From Lutraria lutraria (taxonomy: Eukaryota > Mollusca > Bivalvia > Venerida > Mactridae), in the NCBI GenBank assembly GCA_964023205.1, contig OZ026837.1:11447479-11511478 (forward strand): 64,000 nt of DNA, in the 5' to 3' direction. This document shows, in pieces, positions 60,344-64,000 of the stretch. Both the position numbers and the translations under genes were made by a program. The notes under the pieces are model-generated. The model saw only the letters and a list, made by a program, of their open reading frames with translations. It had not been told where the DNA came from and made no database searches. The first letter of the stretch is position 1; every line of letters starts with the position of its first letter.

Positions 60344-63300
60344 CTACTCTCCGTGCAAATCGCATTTGTTGTACACAAACTCAGCTTGTAGAACATCTAA
60401 ATTCACGGGTATGTCTTCGTCTGTTAGGAAGACATTATATGAATCTGTAACCATGTCATACAATCCAGTAAAATTAACATCGAGTCCACATCCAATTACA
60501 ATTATTTTGACCCCATCTGCTTCTAATTCTGACTTTTCTGTTTCTAAATCGTCGATATTGTCGTTTGAAATGTCACCATTAGTAAAAACAACCAGAAATC
60601 GCTTTGCGTCTGATCTTGAACTGGAGGCGTTGATGAACTGATTTCTGGCAAATTCATACACCTTTGAGATGGACATCTTTTCCGTGCACGTCGACTTCTC
60701 AATTTTGCTGATTTCAATTTTTATGTTATTGATATCATCAGATTGTCCCATGTCAATCGACGTCTTTACATTCGTGTCAAATGATGCCAAACTGATTTGT
60801 GTTTCATTTGTACCTAGATTAATTTTATCGATTAAATAAATCATGGCGTTTTTGCTCTTTTCGTGTTGTTCATGCGACATTGTATGAGTGGAGTCAAGAA
60901 GTATTGCTACGTCAGATTTAGCACTATGTACACACTCTGAAAAACACAAGCATCTATATTGTAATATCATTGACGAAATGCGACTTTACACAACTATCAC
61001 ATGTAATAGCAATTGATTAAACACAGACAACTTATTCTAAAGAATGGAATGTAACAAATAAAACTAAATCTGTTTTTCTTTATTCTATTTCTTTATTTTT
61101 GCTTGAATTATATTGTAACATTGAAAGCAGTAACATAAGAGATAAAGATAATAAAACACAAGGTTACCATCACAATCAAAGTGGACTAAACGTTTCAAGA
61201 CGGAGTACAATGAGTTGAAATTTTCAACTGAGTACACGAGGGAAGGATCGGAAGCGATACTAATGAGTTCCTGATGACGAACTTGCTCGCCAATGCCTGA
61301 AAAAATTTCATTAACCATCTTAATTTAAATTTATTTTCATACGAACAATTCTGTCAATATGAGTTTATTTGCAGATAATTGAGTTTTCAGTATTATTACC
61401 TATCTACGGATGGTATTCATTTTGGTTCTTTTCTTTATCCAAATAAAGACAGATACCAGTTGAGAGTTTGAAAGAAAACAAGCATTTAAACAAATATCCA
61501 CAAAAATTTCTTAAATATCGAGTATTACATAAGTAATACAATATTGCTTATAATACAGAAAAAATATTTGGTAACTTATCATTTTTGTTTAAGCATACAT
61601 AGTATTAATAGAAAAGTTATAAAAATATGCGAGAAAATTTGGTCGCAATAGGTGGATATAGATTCTGGTATGATAGAAAATGAAGCAATTTTGTTTGACA
61701 ATGTGCAATCGGAACACATTTGATATACAAATGAATTGAGATACACTATATAAAATGGAAGGCTTACCCACAACTGCAATTGTATCAACAAATTTTGATA
61801 TCTTTGCTGCCGCTTTCACAGTTTCTTGCCTATTGGTAGACATACCATCCGTCAAGAGGTATACAAATCGTGTTGCTTGAGTATTGTTTATTCTTCTTTC
61901 AATACCATGACCAGTACTAAACACATCAACCACCTGTTTGTAAGTAACATGCAATTAAATGCAAATTTATATCACCGCAAGTGCCTAGATTCATTTTGTC
62001 TAACATTGATGAAGATGTAAATAAATGCATATAATCAACGCGATGGAACCATTTTATCAAAACAATTAAGTATAAATATCAATGCCTCCGCATGAACCAA
62101 TTTAGTTGTCGATTGTAAAAATGCAATTTTAGTATCTTATTATAGTTCAAAACTCTGCATCTGGTGTTTAGCTTTGATGCCTTGTGTATGCAGTCATTAA
62201 GAATATTACAAAATTTATATCTATTCCATAACATGATGCTTTTATTCAGGAGTAACTCACCGCTGTCAGTCCTTTATCTGTGAACGTTGCACCAGGTCTG
62301 AATGTTACATTCATTATGGCATCTACAAGTGTTGTATTGTCTGTGTATTGATTCAAATAAAACTCTATTTTGGCTTCAAATGAAAATGTTACCACACTAA
62401 TTTGAAAGTCACGTGGTCCGACAGGCACGTTTTGGGTGAAATTTGCCACAAAATCGAGTTGTTTTCTGAATTGTTTTTCAGTCATGCTTACGGATGAATC
62501 CAGTACAAATACAACATCAGCTGGTGTGGGATGGCATATATCTGCAAAATAGTAAAACTGTAATGCTTGAAGTATGTGGATTATAATTAAATATGTTAAA
62601 TTCTGTAAGCTTATTTTCATACAGTTATTCATTAAAAGACTTAAATTCCAAAATTGCTCCCTTGCCAAGAATGCTATCATGCCTGTAAACCAGCAAACAT
62701 GGATGGAACATACGTAAATACAGAAAACACAGACGACCTGTGCCGAAAGAAATTGTTAATGGTATTGTCTAAGTATGTGAATGACGATCTCAAAAATATA
62801 CGAAAATTATTCAAATGAAACAGGACATGGGTCATAATTCATTCATCCAATGGTCTGTTACCTAGTAAAGTTAGCTTAGATTTTTGTTAATTAACTCGCA
62901 CCAAAAGTCAAGGACATCTGGTAACTATTCCATATTTTACTACGGAGGATCATGTTTACAGCTTCCAGACAAGTGAAATTTTCCGGACCTGCGTTAGATC
63001 CGAACTCACAGCGGTTTGGTGCATTTGACCCACAATCACTCGACTACGATGGACCCGTCTTAGATATAAGTGAGCAGGACTATTGATCAAGAGGTTGAGG
63101 AATCGAGAGCGAAGCACACTAGGTCTATGTCGAATAGAATAACAATCATTTTTTAAATAAGTCTTTCTGTGATTATTTTGTGTACTTATTCTCCTAACTT
63201 TAATTTTAAATATTTTCCATAAGATACTAGAGACGAACGAAACATACTTACTTGTATCACAAAGGACGCCGTATATTCTATCAGGGCATATACATCTGAA

Positions 63301-63365
63301 CAAATTCACTTGATCGACGCAGGTTGCGCCATTCTGACATGGGTTACTTGAGCATTCATTGATAT
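60344..63365 (-). CDS. VWA/EGF gene B, last five exons (5' part beyond the window)
   Basis: Minus-strand exons are 63365-63252 ([16 protein letters not shown]), 62541-62261, 61933-61768 and 61296-61168 (VWA1 with DSSVS, GATFTD, LTDG), and 60936-60344 (VWA2 with DSTHT and TNGD, stop TAG). Lengths 114, 281, 166, 129 and 593 are identical to gene A exons 5-9. Protein differences are few: in VWA2 they include Thr/Ser and Ser/Ala near its start, Met/Thr, Pro/Ser, Ser/Phe before TNGD, Ser/Cys in GxGLD and Gln/His near the end. Introns differ far more. The first four exons, including the signal peptide, must lie beyond 64000. The gene appears intact and is probably expressed in the same tissues as gene A; that last point is inference. 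Confidence 0.88.
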
Positions 63366-64000
63366 CTATTTCGTAATATATAAAACATTTTTATTTTATT
63401 AATGTTTTTGGAAAGTTTCACGTAAAAATGCACAAATTCTTTTATTTTATTAATATGGTGTGTAACATATCGAATAGACGACTATTTGCTTCCAGATCAT
63501 GGCCATACAAGCTGGTTTGACACACATATTGAGGTTTGGAGGAGGACGAAACCAGTTTCACTTGTATCTTTGCTACAGACAGTCCTAATGCGATACCCTC
63601 AGTGATGCTGAGTATATTTTGCTAGTCAATTGAGCAGGCATATCCGAAAACGTTATTCATATCAAATATACCTCAGCTGATGAATCTAAGTAAATTATTA
63701 AGGTATTACTGTAAGATCACTCCCGGTTCGTTTTCATTTATACTTTTTAGAATATCGGAAAACATTAGACTGGTTGTTTTTGCTATTTAGATACATGCAT
63801 GACTGCTATAATTATAGTGTTATTTGTCTTGTCTACATGTTTTAATACTTTGCCTTGTGATAAAATAACTGCTTTCCAAGCATAAGTTAAACCACTAGTC
63901 AACGTCAAGTTCGAAACAATACCATCCTATTATAATATGTTTAGCAATGTCAATCATTTTCTAGAATGATAATTGAAAAGTAAAAAATGTTGACTTGACA
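63366..64000. other. Intron of gene B running off the window
   Basis: Corresponds to intron 4 of gene A. The exon for the first EGF domain is not reached before the window ends. No repeat was recognised. Confidence 0.55.

Overview
The window is eukaryotic, about two-thirds A+T, with intron-split genes (GT..AG introns), many small transposable elements and no bacterial gene organisation. Secreted single-domain C-type lectins, secreted VWA/EGF proteins, tRNA-derived SINEs and several non-autonomous families flanked by TTAA suggest a mollusc, most likely a bivalve. That placement is inference; nothing in the window names the species.

Layout. (1) 1-9079: tandem array of a 1,440/1,441-bp unit, six full copies plus a truncated seventh, nearly identical. 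It begins before the window and stops abruptly at 9079. (2) 9080-15284: intergenic DNA with two foldback elements, a hammerhead-ribozyme-like motif and an internally deleted Tc1-like transposase. (3) 15285-33893: three paralogous C-type lectin genes, two on the + strand and one on the - strand, all with internal exons of exactly 86, 91 and 208 bp. Between them lie SINEs, TTAA-flanked elements and a mariner interrupted by another transposon. (4) 33894-41890: transposon-rich intergenic DNA with a TTAA-flanked MITE and a 3.9-kb inverted duplication. (5) 41890-64000 (- strand): a direct duplication holding two paralogous genes for secreted proteins with two EGF and two VWA domains. Gene A (44081-55418) is complete: nine exons, 580 codons, signal peptide present. 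Gene B (60344 onward) shows its last five exons and runs off the window.

The paralogs date each other's insertions. An intron of gene A carries a 3.8-kb element with terminal inverted repeats, containing a decayed transposase and a broken F-box/LRR gene; gene B lacks it. The 3' flank of gene B carries a 649-bp solo LTR with a 4-bp target duplication; gene A shows the empty site.

The genes are extracellular in nature: soluble lectins that plausibly recognise sugars on microbes or self matrix, and VWA/EGF adhesive or matrix proteins. No metabolic pathway or operon is present. Exon coordinates were worked out by hand from splice signals, reading phase and paralog comparison. They are internally frame-consistent but have no transcript support here.
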